Below, in pieces: positions 7,755 through 16,483 of a stretch of 64,000 bases of DNA. The stretch lies in NCBI RefSeq assembly GCF_016623465.1, contig NZ_JAEDAJ010000004.1:62001-126000 (forward strand), read 5' to 3'. The stretch comes from Brachybacterium halotolerans (GTDB lineage Bacteria; Actinomycetota; Actinomycetes; Actinomycetales; Dermabacteraceae). Position numbers and translations under genes: made by a program. Under the pieces are notes generated by a model. It ran no database searches. It was not told the DNA's origin and was given only the letters and a program-made list of their open reading frames with translations. The stretch's first letter is position 1, and each line of letters opens with the position of its first letter.

Positions 7755-9782
7755 TCAGCGCCGATCGCCGCCGTCCGAGCGCAGCACGATCCCCGCAGTC
7801 GACTCACGCACGACGAGTCGGTGAGGGGCGGTGATGTGCTCGCCCACCGGCCCACCTGCCGGCTTGTCCGGAGTGCTCCCGCCGCGTCCCGTCGCCAATT
7901 CCAGTGCGGCGTCAGCGATGGTGTCGAACGCCGGGGCGACCGAGGTGAGGCTGGGCGTGCTGTAGCGCGCGTCATCCGAGCTGTCGAAGCCCACGATCGC
8001 CACCTCGCCGGGGACCTCCCGACCCCGGGAGAGGAGCGCGCGCTGCGCGCCGAGCGCCAGCTCATCGTTGAACCCGATGACCGCATCGAAGGAGGCACCC
8101 CGGTCGAGGAGCTCGTGGACCGCACGCTCTCCGCTCTCGCGATCCCAGCGCGGGGCCGGTGCGAGCAGCGCCGGGTCGATCGGCACACCGTGCAGGGTGG
8201 CGGCACGGCGACAGCCGCGGACCCGCGCCTCGGCGACGGCGCGATGGGCGAGGCCGAGCAGGACGACCCGGCGTCGTCCCGTGCGGAGCAGGTGCTGCAT
8301 GGCAGTGCTCGCCGCGTCCGAGTTGCTGATCGTGATCTGGGCGACCCGTTGCTGGGGCACCCCCTCCCCCAGGAGCACGAACGGAATGGTCGAGGAGGCC
8401 CGTCGGATGTCGTCCTCCCGGAGGCCGTGCGCCGCGATGATCAGTCCGTCGGCCTGACGACGCGCCATGTCGATCGCCTCGAGCTCGCGCTCGCGCCGTC
8501 CGCCCGTGGTCTGGACGAGGATCCCGAGGCCTCGGGCGGCCGCCGCGGCGATGATCTGCTCCGCCAGCTGTGCGAAGTAGCTGAGCCTGAGCTCGGGGAG
8601 CGCCAGGACGAGCGCGCGAGGTCGACCGGTGCGCAGCTGGCGCGCGGCGGGATGCACCTGGTAGTCGAGCTCGCCGACCGCCGCTTCCACGCGCGCCCTC
8701 GTCGAGGGGGAGACATGCTTCGCCCCGGTCAGGACGTTGGAGACGGTCTTCACCGACACGCCTGCTCGAGCGGCGACGTCGCTCATGATCGGGCGCCGCG
8801 GGGAACGATGCTCCGCCCCGCCTCCGACCCCACCTTCGGCACCGAGATCCGACCAGGTCAGGGCGCCATCCCTGGGCCCCGCGGCCCGCACGGCGCTCAC
8901 GGCCCGCGCCAGCGCCGCCCCGGACCGGGATCGATGCGCGATCAGGGTGAGCACGTCCAGCACCCGGAGCCACTGCGAGAAGGTGTCGACCGCGGTGATC
9001 GCGCCACCGCCCTCGCCACCTGTCGGCGGCGTGATGCCCGTGCAGACGAGGTGCGCCCCGGATCGCACGAACGTCTGCAGGGCGGCCTGCACCTCGAGAT
9101 CGGCTGACTGGGCCCGCTCGCCCTCGCGGCCTGCGACCGGCGCGCTCCCGGAGGGGTCCACGAGGCGTTCCGCGTGCTCGCGCACCGCGCGGGAGAGGGC
9201 CGTCGACCGCGTGGGCGCAGGGGCGGGTGGTCGCGGCGCTGCGTGCTCCGAGTCGCTCGCCGCGAAGGCGAGCACGGCACGTGGCGGATCGAGGATCAGC
9301 CCGACAATGGTTCCGGCGGTGACCGTGAGGCCCGGACGGCTCGACAGCCGCACTCCGCCGCCGCGCGCCGGTGTCACGTCGTAGAGGCTCCAGGCCCTCG
9401 AGACCGACGAGGCGCTGACGCCCAGCGCTGCCCCGAGCGTCCGCGTGCTCCACCTCGAGCTCCTCGCTCCGGGCACGAGCGGGGGCGGATCCAGCGTGCG
9501 CAGGATGATGCTCTGCGGGTCAGCAGCCGGCGGGCGACCTCCCCGTGGACGATCTCCGAGGCAGTCCACCCCTTCGGACACGTACCTCGCTCTCCACCGG
9601 ATGACCGTTCCGCGACTGGTCGACTCCATCGCCGCGATCTCAGTATTCGAGAATCCTCGCGCCGCGAGCAGCAGGATCCCGGCCCGCCGCGCGACGGCCG
9701 GCGCGCCTCTCCGCGCGGCGGCGGAGAGCACCTCCTCGTCGCCCGCCCGCAGGCCGAGCGGTGCCGCAGGTCCCCGTCCCAT
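7755..9782 (-). CDS. LacI-type regulator fused to an IS630-transposase-like N-terminal half
   Basis: Single 675-residue protein, twice the length of a normal LacI regulator. Residues 28-80 form an IS630/homeodomain-like helix-turn-helix (ILLLAARGFSNTEIAAM, TVIRWRARYVSEGVDCLGDR), 82-140 the proline-rich linker and second helix-turn-helix (WSTRTLGAALGVSASSVSRA), and 157-166 (GTIVGLILDP) matches the start of the IS630 catalytic core. The catalytic motifs that should follow are not recognisable, so transposition is not expected. Residues 333-353 are a LacI headpiece (MSDVAARAGVSVKTVSNVL) followed by a full periplasmic-binding-protein-like sensor ending in PHRLVVRESTAGIV. The ATG at 9782 has an AAAGGAG ribosome site; the internal ATG at residue 333 has none. 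It faces the sugar ABC/sulfatase operon and is its likely regulator. Confidence 0.85.
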   Translation of the reverse strand: MGRGPAAPLGLRAGDEEVLSAAARRGAPAVARRAGILLLAARGFSNTEIAAMESTSRGTVIRWRARYVSEGVDCLGDRPRGGRPPAADPQSIILRTLDPPPLVPGARSSRWSTRTLGAALGVSASSVSRAWSLYDVTPARGGGVRLSSRPGLTVTAGTIVGLILDPPRAVLAFAASDSEHAAPRPPAPAPTRSTALSRAVREHAERLVDPSGSAPVAGREGERAQSADLEVQAALQTFVRSGAHLVCTGITPPTGGEGGGAITAVDTFSQWLRVLDVLTLIAHRSRSGAALARAVSAVRAAGPRDGALTWSDLGAEGGVGGGAEHRSPRRPIMSDVAARAGVSVKTVSNVLTGAKHVSPSTRARVEAAVGELDYQVHPAARQLRTGRPRALVLALPELRLSYFAQLAEQIIAAAAARGLGILVQTTGGRRERELEAIDMARRQADGLIIAAHGLREDDIRRASSTIPFVLLGEGVPQQRVAQITISNSDAASTAMQHLLRTGRRRVVLLGLAHRAVAEARVRGCRRAATLHGVPIDPALLAPAPRWDRESGERAVHELLDRGASFDAVIGFNDELALGAQRALLSRGREVPGEVAIVGFDSSDDARYSTPSLTSVAPAFDTIADAALELATGRGGSTPDKPAGGPVGEHITAPHRLVVRESTAGIVLRSDGGDRR

Positions 9783-9832
9783 CACGCTCCTTTCCGTCAC
9801 CGGTTCCGAGACACGATCGTCGCACGAATACT

Positions 9833-9844
9833 GACACATCTGTC
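9833..9844. promoter_or_regulatory. Short inverted repeat between the fusion regulator and ABC operon
   Basis: GACA-CATC-TGTC, a perfect 4-base inverted repeat with a 4-base spacer, lies 51 bases upstream of the regulator start. It has the same spacer length as the repeat at 9936-9949. It may be a second operator half or chance. Confidence 0.2.
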
Positions 9845-9899
9845 GCAGCAACCCATGAAACATAGCCCTTCTGCCAGCACTTCTTCGCCAGTTTACGTA

Positions 9900-9928
9900 T
9901 TGACGGTCGGGTGCCCGGCGCATACGGT
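9900..9928 (+). promoter_or_regulatory. Predicted sigma-70-type promoter of the ABC/sulfatase operon
   Basis: TTGACG (9900-9905) and TACGGT (9923-9928) are separated by 17 bases, a good match to actinobacterial housekeeping -35 and -10 elements, and stand about 40 bases ahead of the binding-protein start codon. Confidence 0.5.
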
Positions 9929-9935
9929 CCTCGCA

Positions 9936-9949
9936 GTACACCGATGTAC
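9936..9949. promoter_or_regulatory. Candidate operator, inverted repeat GTACA-N4-TGTAC
   Basis: A perfect 5-base inverted repeat with a 4-base spacer sits 8 bases downstream of the predicted -10 element, where a bound repressor would block transcription. The divergent LacI-type fusion regulator is the obvious candidate to bind it. The centre is not the CpG common in LacI operators. Confidence 0.4.
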
Positions 9950-9966
9950 CGACCCGAGGAGCTGCG

Positions 9967-11421
9967 ATGGAGAGGATCCCCCGACGGGGCGCGCTCGCGC
10001 TGTTCGCCGCCGGCGCCGCCCTCCCGGTGAGCGGCTGCGCACGCTCCTCGACCCGCGGCGGCGTCGCGCACGGCGATGCGGGCTCGCTGCAGTGGTGGGA
10101 TCACTTCGACCCGCTGAAGTCCGCGCTGACCGGGCTCTTCGACGAGTTCGAGGGGAACGTCGGCGTCGCGGTCGAGCGCACCGTCTACAACCCCGACAGC
10201 ATGGGGCAGGCGCTGCAGCTGGCCGAAGGCAGCGACCAGCTCCCCGACGTGTTCACGAATTTCTTCGGGGCACCCTCTGCGGCCCTGGTCGATCGCGGCA
10301 CCGTCGCTCCCGTGGAGCTCAGCGACGAGGCGCGCCGTGGGCTGGAGGGGTCGCTGTTCGAGGGAGTGCACACGTTCGACGGGAAGATCTTCACCGTCCC
10401 GATCTTCAGCCACCGCCAGAATTCGACCCTGACGTGGGCGAACTCCCGCCTGTTGGAGAAGGCCGGCCACGATGCGGAGAATCTGCCGAGCACGTGGGAC
10501 GACTTCCGGACCCTCTGCAGGGACCTCGTGGCCTCCGGAACGGACCATCCATGGGTGGCGCCGCTAGCCCACTCCGACCGGATGCAGGAGCATCTGGTGG
10601 ACCTCGCGCAGTCCGCCGGCCAGAGCCTGGCGATGGTCGGGTCCAGCGGGAACGGGATCACCGACGCACGGACCGGGGACTTCCCCTTCGCGAGCGAGGC
10701 GTTCCTCGAGGCGTTCGCCTTCCTGCATTCCCTGATCACGGACGGCTTCATGCTGCCGGCGTCCACCTCTCTGGATGCACGGGAGGCGCGTGTGCGGTGG
10801 GCGTCGGGCGAGGCCGCGTTCTTCTTCGACGGCCCCTGGAACGCGGGCGTCCTGAACGGCCAGTTCGGCGAGTTCATGGAGGACGTGCGCGTGTCGGGGC
10901 CGCCGTCGCCCGACGGGCGCGGGCTCACAGCGCGGCCGCCCGCCGACGGCCAGTTCTGGTGCGCGGGGAGGTCGCAGCGCCGCGAGGAGGTCGGGGAGCT
11001 GTTCTCCCTGCTGACCCGGTCGGAGTTCGCCGTGGCCCTCGCCGAGAACATGGATCAGCCGCCGGCGGATCCGCATGCCCTGGACAGGGCCGAGGTCCCC
11101 GCTCTGTACTCGCTCGCCGTGCGGCTGCTCGAGAAGAACGTGCGCACGGCGCCCAGTCCCGTGGTGCGGAATCCCGCCGTGGGCTCCGTGATCGCGGAGA
11201 TGAACGACATCCGACCCGACCTCGGCGACATCATCCAGGGGTACCTGGGCGGGGACATCGATGACCTGGGGAAGGAGCTCACGCGCTTCAACGATCGCCT
11301 CTCGACGGAGCGAGACCGGGCGATCGACGTGGTGAACGACGCCGGCGGGGGCGTCTCCGTGCAGGACTGGATCTTCGAGGAGTACAGGAGCGGCGATGAC
11401 TTCGATGTCACGGACTACTGA
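9967..11421 (+). CDS. Sugar ABC transporter substrate-binding lipoprotein
   Basis: Extracellular binding protein (484 residues) for a carbohydrate importer. The N-terminus has a positively charged start (MERIPRRG), a short hydrophobic stretch and the lipobox LPVSGC with lipidation at Cys24. The mature part follows the family 1 sugar-binding pattern: LQWWDHFDPLKSALTGLFDE, DQLPDVFTNF, VPIFSHRQNSTLTWANSRLL, TWDDFRTLCRDLVASG and GEAAFFFDGPW. Ribosome site GAGGAG precedes the ATG at 9967. It is first in a unit with two permeases and a sulfatase, so a sulfated or sulfatase-linked oligosaccharide is the likely ligand. No ATPase gene is nearby, so the transporter probably borrows a shared MsiK-like subunit. 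Confidence 0.9.
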   Translation: MERIPRRGALALFAAGAALPVSGCARSSTRGGVAHGDAGSLQWWDHFDPLKSALTGLFDEFEGNVGVAVERTVYNPDSMGQALQLAEGSDQLPDVFTNFFGAPSAALVDRGTVAPVELSDEARRGLEGSLFEGVHTFDGKIFTVPIFSHRQNSTLTWANSRLLEKAGHDAENLPSTWDDFRTLCRDLVASGTDHPWVAPLAHSDRMQEHLVDLAQSAGQSLAMVGSSGNGITDARTGDFPFASEAFLEAFAFLHSLITDGFMLPASTSLDAREARVRWASGEAAFFFDGPWNAGVLNGQFGEFMEDVRVSGPPSPDGRGLTARPPADGQFWCAGRSQRREEVGELFSLLTRSEFAVALAENMDQPPADPHALDRAEVPALYSLAVRLLEKNVRTAPSPVVRNPAVGSVIAEMNDIRPDLGDIIQGYLGGDIDDLGKELTRFNDRLSTERDRAIDVVNDAGGGVSVQDWIFEEYRSGDDFDVTDY

Positions 11422-12364
11422 GCCGCGGGCCGCGAGAGGGGCTCCCCGCAGTGCGGGCGAGGTCGCGGTCGCGAAGCGTCGGCGGCCCTCCCTCTGGATC
11501 TACGTGTTCCTGGCGCCCACGGTGGTGCTGTTCGGGATGTACACGGTGTGGCCGAGCATCTCGAGCCTGGTGTATTCGACGCTCGAGTGGCGGGGCCTGG
11601 GCCTCGAGCGCTCCTTCACCGGTCTCGAGAACTACCGGCGCCTGCTGGCGGATCCGCTGTTCTGGAAGTCCCTGTGGATCACCCTGCTGATCATCGTGGT
11701 CACGGTGCCCCTGAGGGTGACAGCGGGCCTCCTGCTCGCACTCGTGCTCAACAACCCTCGGCTGCCGCTCGCGGGCCTGCTGCGCACCGCGTTCTTCGTG
11801 CCCGTCGTCGCGACCACGGCGATCGTCGGCTTCGTCATGGGGTTCGTACTGGACCCGTCGGCGGGCCCGATCAACGAGGCGCTCTCGATCCTCGGCGTCG
11901 GCCCCGTCGACTTCCTGGGCAGTTCGCGGACCTCGCTGTGGGCGGTCATGGGCGTGCACGTCTGGAAGTGGCTGGGCGTCACCCTGATCTATTGGCTCGC
12001 CGCCCTGCAGACGGTTCCGCGCGAGCTCCTCGAAGCCGCCGAGACCGACGGAGCGGGGCCCGCCGCGCGGCTGCGCCATGTGACCCTGCCGCTGCTGCGT
12101 CCCTTCGCGGTGATCATCGTGGTCCTCACCGTCATCGAGACGATGCAGATCTTCGACCTCGTGGTCACGATGACGGGCGGCGGCCCGTTCTTCTCCACCC
12201 TGGCCACCGAGGTTTACATCTACGACACGGCGTTCGGCGCGGCCAGGCCCGATCTGGGCTATGCATCGGCCATCGGGGTCGCCTTCGGCGTCCTGACGGT
12301 GCTGCTGATGGTGGTGCTCACGCTCGTGATGCGACTGGCACGGCGACGGCAGGAGGAGCGATGA
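11396..12364 (+). CDS. Sugar ABC transporter permease (MalF type)
   Basis: Inner-membrane permease of 322 residues with six predicted helices. The conserved cytoplasmic loop that contacts the ATPase is present as ELLEAAETDGAGPAARLRHVTLPLL (EAA motif; the distal glycine and PLL are clear). The start overlaps the 3' end of the binding-protein gene by 26 bases and has an AGGAG site upstream; a second ATG at 11405 is possible. It forms the transmembrane pore together with the next gene product. Confidence 0.92.
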   Translation: MTSMSRTTEPRAARGAPRSAGEVAVAKRRRPSLWIYVFLAPTVVLFGMYTVWPSISSLVYSTLEWRGLGLERSFTGLENYRRLLADPLFWKSLWITLLIIVVTVPLRVTAGLLLALVLNNPRLPLAGLLRTAFFVPVVATTAIVGFVMGFVLDPSAGPINEALSILGVGPVDFLGSSRTSLWAVMGVHVWKWLGVTLIYWLAALQTVPRELLEAAETDGAGPAARLRHVTLPLLRPFAVIIVVLTVIETMQIFDLVVTMTGGGPFFSTLATEVYIYDTAFGAARPDLGYASAIGVAFGVLTVLLMVVLTLVMRLARRRQEER

Positions 12365-13293
12365 CCACCACGCAGGCGCAGGAGCCCTCGCGGGATCTGC
12401 ATGCCCGTCGGGAGCCGGGACGGACTCGCAGGCGACCGGTGTCGGATCCGAGAGCCCGCGGCCGCGGGCGGCGACGCATCGGGAGATGGGCGCAGACGCT
12501 CGTCGTGGGAGCTCTGGGACTGCTGTGGATCTACCCGCTGCTCTGGGTGCTGGCGGCCTCGTTCAAGGATTCTCTCGACATCTTCTCGGGCGGGCTGGGG
12601 CTGCTTCCGGACTCCTGGCATCCGGAGAACTACCTGCGCGCATGGCGGGACGCGAACTTCTCGGGGTACATGATGAACACGGTGCTGATCACGGCCGGCA
12701 GCATCGTGCTGGTCGTGGTGCGGTGCGCGATGGCCGGCTACGTGATCGCACGCTTCCGGTTCCTGGGGCGCAGGGTCGTCCTCGCAGTGCTGGTGGCGAC
12801 CATGTTCATCCCCACCGGACTGTTCGTGGTGCCGGTCGTGGAGCTCAGCGACCTGCTCGGACTGCTGAACACGCGGACCGGCCTGGTGCTCGCGATCGCG
12901 GGAGGCGGGAACGTCGCCGCCGTGCTGCTGTACGTCGGCTTCTTCTCCCGGGTCCCGAAGGAGCTCGAGGAAGCCGCGGTGATGGACGGGGCAGGCTTCC
13001 TGCGCGTGTTCTTCCGGGTCATGCTGCCGCTGTCGGGACCGGTGACGGCCACGGTGGTGGTGCTGACGTTCCTCTCGAGCTGGAACAACTTCTTCCTGCC
13101 GCTGGTGTTCACCTTCAGCACCCCGCAGAACCGCACGCTCGCCGTCGGCATGATGGCTTTCCAGGGGACCAACTCCACGGACTGGGCAGGGCTCGCGGCC
13201 GCCGCGTCGATCTCCCTCGTGCCGATCGTGCTGCTGTTCCTGCTCCTGCAGCGCTATTTCGTCGAAGGGATCGCCGGTGCCGTGAAGAACTGA
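12361..13293 (+). CDS. Sugar ABC transporter permease (MalG type)
   Basis: Second permease, 310 residues. A charged N-terminal region of about 50 residues (rich in Arg) is followed by six helices and the EAA loop KELEEAAVMDGAGFLRVFFR, with the family C-terminus LLLQRYFVEGIAGAVKN. The ATG at 12361 overlaps the stop of the first permease (ATGA), so the pair is co-translated. It pairs with the MalF-type permease in import of the oligosaccharide. Confidence 0.92.
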   Translation: MTTTQAQEPSRDLHARREPGRTRRRPVSDPRARGRGRRRIGRWAQTLVVGALGLLWIYPLLWVLAASFKDSLDIFSGGLGLLPDSWHPENYLRAWRDANFSGYMMNTVLITAGSIVLVVVRCAMAGYVIARFRFLGRRVVLAVLVATMFIPTGLFVVPVVELSDLLGLLNTRTGLVLAIAGGGNVAAVLLYVGFFSRVPKELEEAAVMDGAGFLRVFFRVMLPLSGPVTATVVVLTFLSSWNNFFLPLVFTFSTPQNRTLAVGMMAFQGTNSTDWAGLAAAASISLVPIVLLFLLLQRYFVEGIAGAVKN

Positions 13294-13397
13294 GCCGCAT
13301 CACCCCGCTCCCGCGCGAGTCGATCGCGCTCCACTCCCCTCTCCCGCTGCCGGATCCGATGTCCGGAGCGGCCCGGAACGACAGCCCCGGAGGAACC

Positions 13398-14837
13398 ATG
13401 TCCCGTCCCAACATCCTGTTCCTGTGCACCGACCAGCAGCGCTTCGATGCGCTCGGTGCCGCGGGCAACGAGCACATCCGCACCCCGCACCTCGACCGTC
13501 TGGCAGCGCAGGGGGCGCGCTTCAGCAACTGCTACACGCAGTCGCCGATCTGCGCGCCCTCCCGCGGGAGCCTGATGACGGGCCGCTATCCGCGCAACCA
13601 CGGGCTGTGGGCGAACGGCGTGGACATGGACCCCGGCGAGCAGCTGTTCACCAGGACCCTCGCCGACGAGGGCTACGACTGCGGGCTCGCCGGCAAGCTG
13701 CACCTCGGATCGGCCTTCGACGGCCGGATCGAGCCGCGCCTGGACGACGGGCTGCGCGTGTTCCGCTGGGCGCACGACCCGTACCTGCGCTCGGCCGGCA
13801 ACGAGTACCACCACTGGCTGCGGCGCACGCACCCGGAGCTGCACGAGAGCGCCGTCGTGAAGCGTGAGAGGTCCATCGACTCCCTGCCTCAGGAGGCGCA
13901 CTACTCGCACTGGGTCGCCGAGGAGACGATCGAGTTCCTCGGCCACTCGCGGCAGAAGGATCGTCCCTTCTGCTTCATCAGCAACTTCTTCGACCCCCAC
14001 CACGGGTTCGAGGCGCCCCAGCGCTTCCGCGACCTCTACGACGCGTCGGCCCTTCCCGCGCCCGTCACGATCGAGGACGAGCTCGCGACCAAGCCGCCCA
14101 TCTTCACCCAGGAGTCCGCGAAGTCCTATGCCGGGCACATGCCCGGGTTCGACGACTACTCCCCCGAGGATCTCCAGGAGATCAAGGCCCAGTACTTCGC
14201 GATGGTCACCCTCGTCGACGAGGAGGTGGGCCGCATCCTCGACGCCCTCGAGCGCGAGGGGCTCGCGGAGGACACCCTGGTGATCTTCACGAGCGACCAC
14301 GGGGAGATGCTCGGCGATCACCGCATGCTGCTCAAGGGGCCGATGATGTTCGACTGCTCGGTGAAGGTCCCGCTGCTCATGCGCTGGCCCGGGCAGATCC
14401 CCGAAGGCATGGTCGCCGACGAGCTCGTGGAGTGGATCGACCTCACCCGCACGGTGCTCTCGGCCGCGGGATCGACCGGGCTGCCACGGGCGCAGGGGCG
14501 CGACCTCGCGGGGCTGTGGTCGGGCGACGCCGACCCGTTCGATGACCGCGACTGGGTGCTCTCGGAGTACCGCGACGGCTGCTGGGCCTACGACCCGCCC
14601 GTGCAGACCACGATGGTCCGACGGGGCACATGGAAGATCGTCGTGCACCACGGGCGTCCCTCGACCGACCGGGAACGCACCGGGGAGCTCTACGACCTGG
14701 CCGCGGATCCGGACGAGCTGCACAACCTGTGGGACGTGCCCGAGGCGAGCCAGATGCGAGCGGAGATGCAGTCGTTCCTGCTCGACGTGCTGGTGGCGAC
14801 CGAGGACCGGTCACGGGAGAGGCTGGCGCCGTTCTGA
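13398..14837 (+). CDS. Type I sulfatase, cytoplasmic
   Basis: Sulfate-ester hydrolase of 479 residues from the alkaline-phosphatase fold. It begins MSRPNILFLCTDQQRFDALG (metal-binding Asp12) and carries the sulfatase signature CAPSRGSLMTGRYP, in which Cys52 must be converted to formylglycine. The second metal site is TSDHGEMLGDH. There is no signal peptide, so it should act on sulfated sugars after uptake by the transporter encoded just upstream (104-base gap, GGAGGA ribosome site at 13389). An in-frame ATG 39 bases further upstream is possible but lacks a site. The formylglycine-generating enzyme is not in the window. Confidence 0.92.
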   Translation: MSRPNILFLCTDQQRFDALGAAGNEHIRTPHLDRLAAQGARFSNCYTQSPICAPSRGSLMTGRYPRNHGLWANGVDMDPGEQLFTRTLADEGYDCGLAGKLHLGSAFDGRIEPRLDDGLRVFRWAHDPYLRSAGNEYHHWLRRTHPELHESAVVKRERSIDSLPQEAHYSHWVAEETIEFLGHSRQKDRPFCFISNFFDPHHGFEAPQRFRDLYDASALPAPVTIEDELATKPPIFTQESAKSYAGHMPGFDDYSPEDLQEIKAQYFAMVTLVDEEVGRILDALEREGLAEDTLVIFTSDHGEMLGDHRMLLKGPMMFDCSVKVPLLMRWPGQIPEGMVADELVEWIDLTRTVLSAAGSTGLPRAQGRDLAGLWSGDADPFDDRDWVLSEYRDGCWAYDPPVQTTMVRRGTWKIVVHHGRPSTDRERTGELYDLAADPDELHNLWDVPEASQMRAEMQSFLLDVLVATEDRSRERLAPF

Positions 14838-14906
14838 GGGCCGGGGCCCGACGACGGACCGGGGCCGAAGCGTCCCGTCGGCAGCCTGCGCCCGGTGATC
14901 CGACCT

Positions 14907-15713
14907 TCACCTCATGCTGGCGGGCACGCGCAGTTCGCTCACCAGCCGCGCCAGAGCACGGGGCGCCTCGAGATGCGCGAGGTGCCCCTGCCCTGCGAGC
15001 TCTCGCACCGTGCCGCGCGGGACGCGAGCGGCCACGTCCTCGAAGGTCGTGCCGTACGGGGGCTTCCCGCGATTGCGCTCGCCGAGGATCAAGTCGATGC
15101 GTGACGCGCGCTCTGCGAACCGTTCGGGCACGGCCGCCTCGTTCAACGCGAGAGTCTCGGCGTAGAGCGACCCGCTGACCTCTCTGAGCTCGCTCCAGAC
15201 GTGCTCGTCGGCGCGCAGTGCCGCGACGGCGTCGTCGGGCATGCCGGTCACCTGGCGGAGCGCCACGTCCACGGTGCGGTCGAGGTCGTCCTCCCTGCGC
15301 GCGCTGCGGAGGTCCGGCAGCGCCGCAGCACCGAAGGGCGCCATGATCGGTTCGTAGGCGACCACATGCGGAACGGGGACGGTGTTCGCGAGGTGGAGGG
15401 CGATGGTACCGCCGTAGCTCCACCCGAAGAGGGTCTGCACGTCGCAGAACCGGCGGAGTATGGCCTCCGCGTCCTGCACTTCGCGCCGGAGATCGTAGTC
15501 ACCGGTCAGAGGGCCCGAGGGCTCGCGGCCGCGCCGGTTGACGACGGCGACGGTCTCCCATCCCTGGAGGCCCCTTGCCACCTCGGCCCACGCCGCGGAG
15601 TCGGCCATGACGCCGGGGATCAGCACGAGCGCCGAACCGTCGTCCTCGCCGTACACGTCCACCGTCACCCAGCTGTCAGCGAAGCGGACACATTTCTGGT
15701 TCACTTGATCCAT
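14907..15713 (-). CDS. Alpha/beta-fold hydrolase
   Basis: Cytoplasmic serine hydrolase of 268 residues. The nucleophile elbow is GWSYGG (Ser99), the oxyanion region LIPGVMADSAAW, and the catalytic histidine lies in GQGHLAHLEAP near the C-terminus. I chose the ATG at 15713 (MDQVNQKCVRF), as the earlier ATG at 15752 would run into the divergent gene's start. It faces a TetR regulator 37 bases away; the regulator probably controls this gene and senses its substrate or product. The ester or amide substrate is unknown. Confidence 0.85.
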   Translation of the reverse strand: MDQVNQKCVRFADSWVTVDVYGEDDGSALVLIPGVMADSAAWAEVARGLQGWETVAVVNRRGREPSGPLTGDYDLRREVQDAEAILRRFCDVQTLFGWSYGGTIALHLANTVPVPHVVAYEPIMAPFGAAALPDLRSARREDDLDRTVDVALRQVTGMPDDAVAALRADEHVWSELREVSGSLYAETLALNEAAVPERFAERASRIDLILGERNRGKPPYGTTFEDVAARVPRGTVRELAGQGHLAHLEAPRALARLVSELRVPASMR

Positions 15714-15737
15714 AATTCCATTGTGGGTCGAACGCTC

Positions 15738-15743
15738 TAGAAT
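15738..15743 (+). promoter_or_regulatory. -10 element of a probable leaderless tetR message
   Basis: TAGAAT ends 7 bases before the ATG at 15751 and no Shine-Dalgarno sequence intervenes, so transcription would begin at or next to the start codon, a common arrangement in actinobacteria. A clear -35 box is not visible (ATTCCA at 15715-15720 is at the right distance). Confidence 0.4.
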
Positions 15744-15750
15744 CGTCAAC

Positions 15751-16392
15751 ATGACACCACGATCAGCCGGGCGTCCCCGCTCGTTCGACCAGGAGGAGGC
15801 GCTGCGCCACGCTGCGCATCTGTTCTGGAAGCACGGCTACTCGGGCACCACGACGCGGATGCTCGCCCAGGAGCTCGGGATCTCCGGGTCGAGCCTCTAC
15901 GCGGCCTTCGGCACCAAGGCGGACCTCTTCGACACGGCCGTGCGGACCTACGCCCGCCGCTACAGCGCGATCTACGCGCGCGCCCTGCGGCAGCCCACGA
16001 CGGAGGGTGCCATCAGCCACCTCCTGCGCGAATCGGCCCGGGAGTTCACGCGCACCGAAGACGGACAGCCCGGCTGCCTGACCACGAGCGCCGTCATGTC
16101 CGATGCCTCGCCGACGCTCGATGTGCGCACCTTCGTCGCGGACCTGCAGAACACCGACGAAGCACTGCTGCGACGCAGACTCGAGGGTGCCTGGCACGAG
16201 CTCGCGCCCGCGGACGCCGCGAGTTCGCCGGATCTCTCCGAGTTGGTGCTGACGGTGTGGCACGGCCTGTCCGTGAGGGCTGATCTCGGGGCTTCGAGAG
16301 AGCAGCTCCTGTGCGCCGTGGACGCCGCCCTCGATCTGATCACCGGCGCCCTGCCCTGTGATGCCCACCGCGACGATGGAGGACGCCTCTGA
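15751..16392 (+). CDS. TetR/AcrR-family transcriptional regulator
   Basis: Repressor of 213 residues. The N-terminal helix-turn-helix is clear: FDQEEALRHAAHLFWKHGYS followed by TTTRMLAQELGISGSSLYAA and FGTKADLF. The C-terminal domain, with GCLTTSAVMSD around the middle, resembles the AcuR/YxaF-type ligand domain. It is divergent from the alpha/beta hydrolase gene and ends at a strong bidirectional terminator. Autoregulation and control of the hydrolase through the short shared intergenic region are likely. Confidence 0.9.
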   Translation: MTPRSAGRPRSFDQEEALRHAAHLFWKHGYSGTTTRMLAQELGISGSSLYAAFGTKADLFDTAVRTYARRYSAIYARALRQPTTEGAISHLLRESAREFTRTEDGQPGCLTTSAVMSDASPTLDVRTFVADLQNTDEALLRRRLEGAWHELAPADAASSPDLSELVLTVWHGLSVRADLGASREQLLCAVDAALDLITGALPCDAHRDDGGRL

Positions 16393-16425
16393 CGGCTTCG
16401 CAGACGCGGCCGGCGGCCTCGGATC

Positions 16426-16452
16426 CCCTGCCCGCCCTGAGGGCGGGCAGGG
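16426..16452. terminator. Bidirectional hairpin terminator
   Basis: CCCTGCCCGCCC, a 3-base TGA loop and the exact complement GGGCGGGCAGGG form a perfect 12-bp GC stem between the convergent tetR and DUF1684 genes (34 bases after one stop and 31 before the other). There is no U-run, as is usual in high-GC actinobacteria. Confidence 0.7.
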
Positions 16453-16483
16453 TCGGCTCCGGCGGCATCAGGCGGAGGCGTGC

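Noticed and set aside
8786-8786. Internal ATG as the true start of a normal-length LacI regulator
   Set aside because: No ribosome site precedes it, whereas the ATG at 9782 has an excellent one and the upstream frame encodes recognisable IS630-like helices.
9590-9782. A nearby IS630 insertion sequence
   Set aside because: The IS630-like coding sequence is in frame with the LacI part, lacks recognisable catalytic motifs, and I see no terminal inverted repeats or TA duplication around it.
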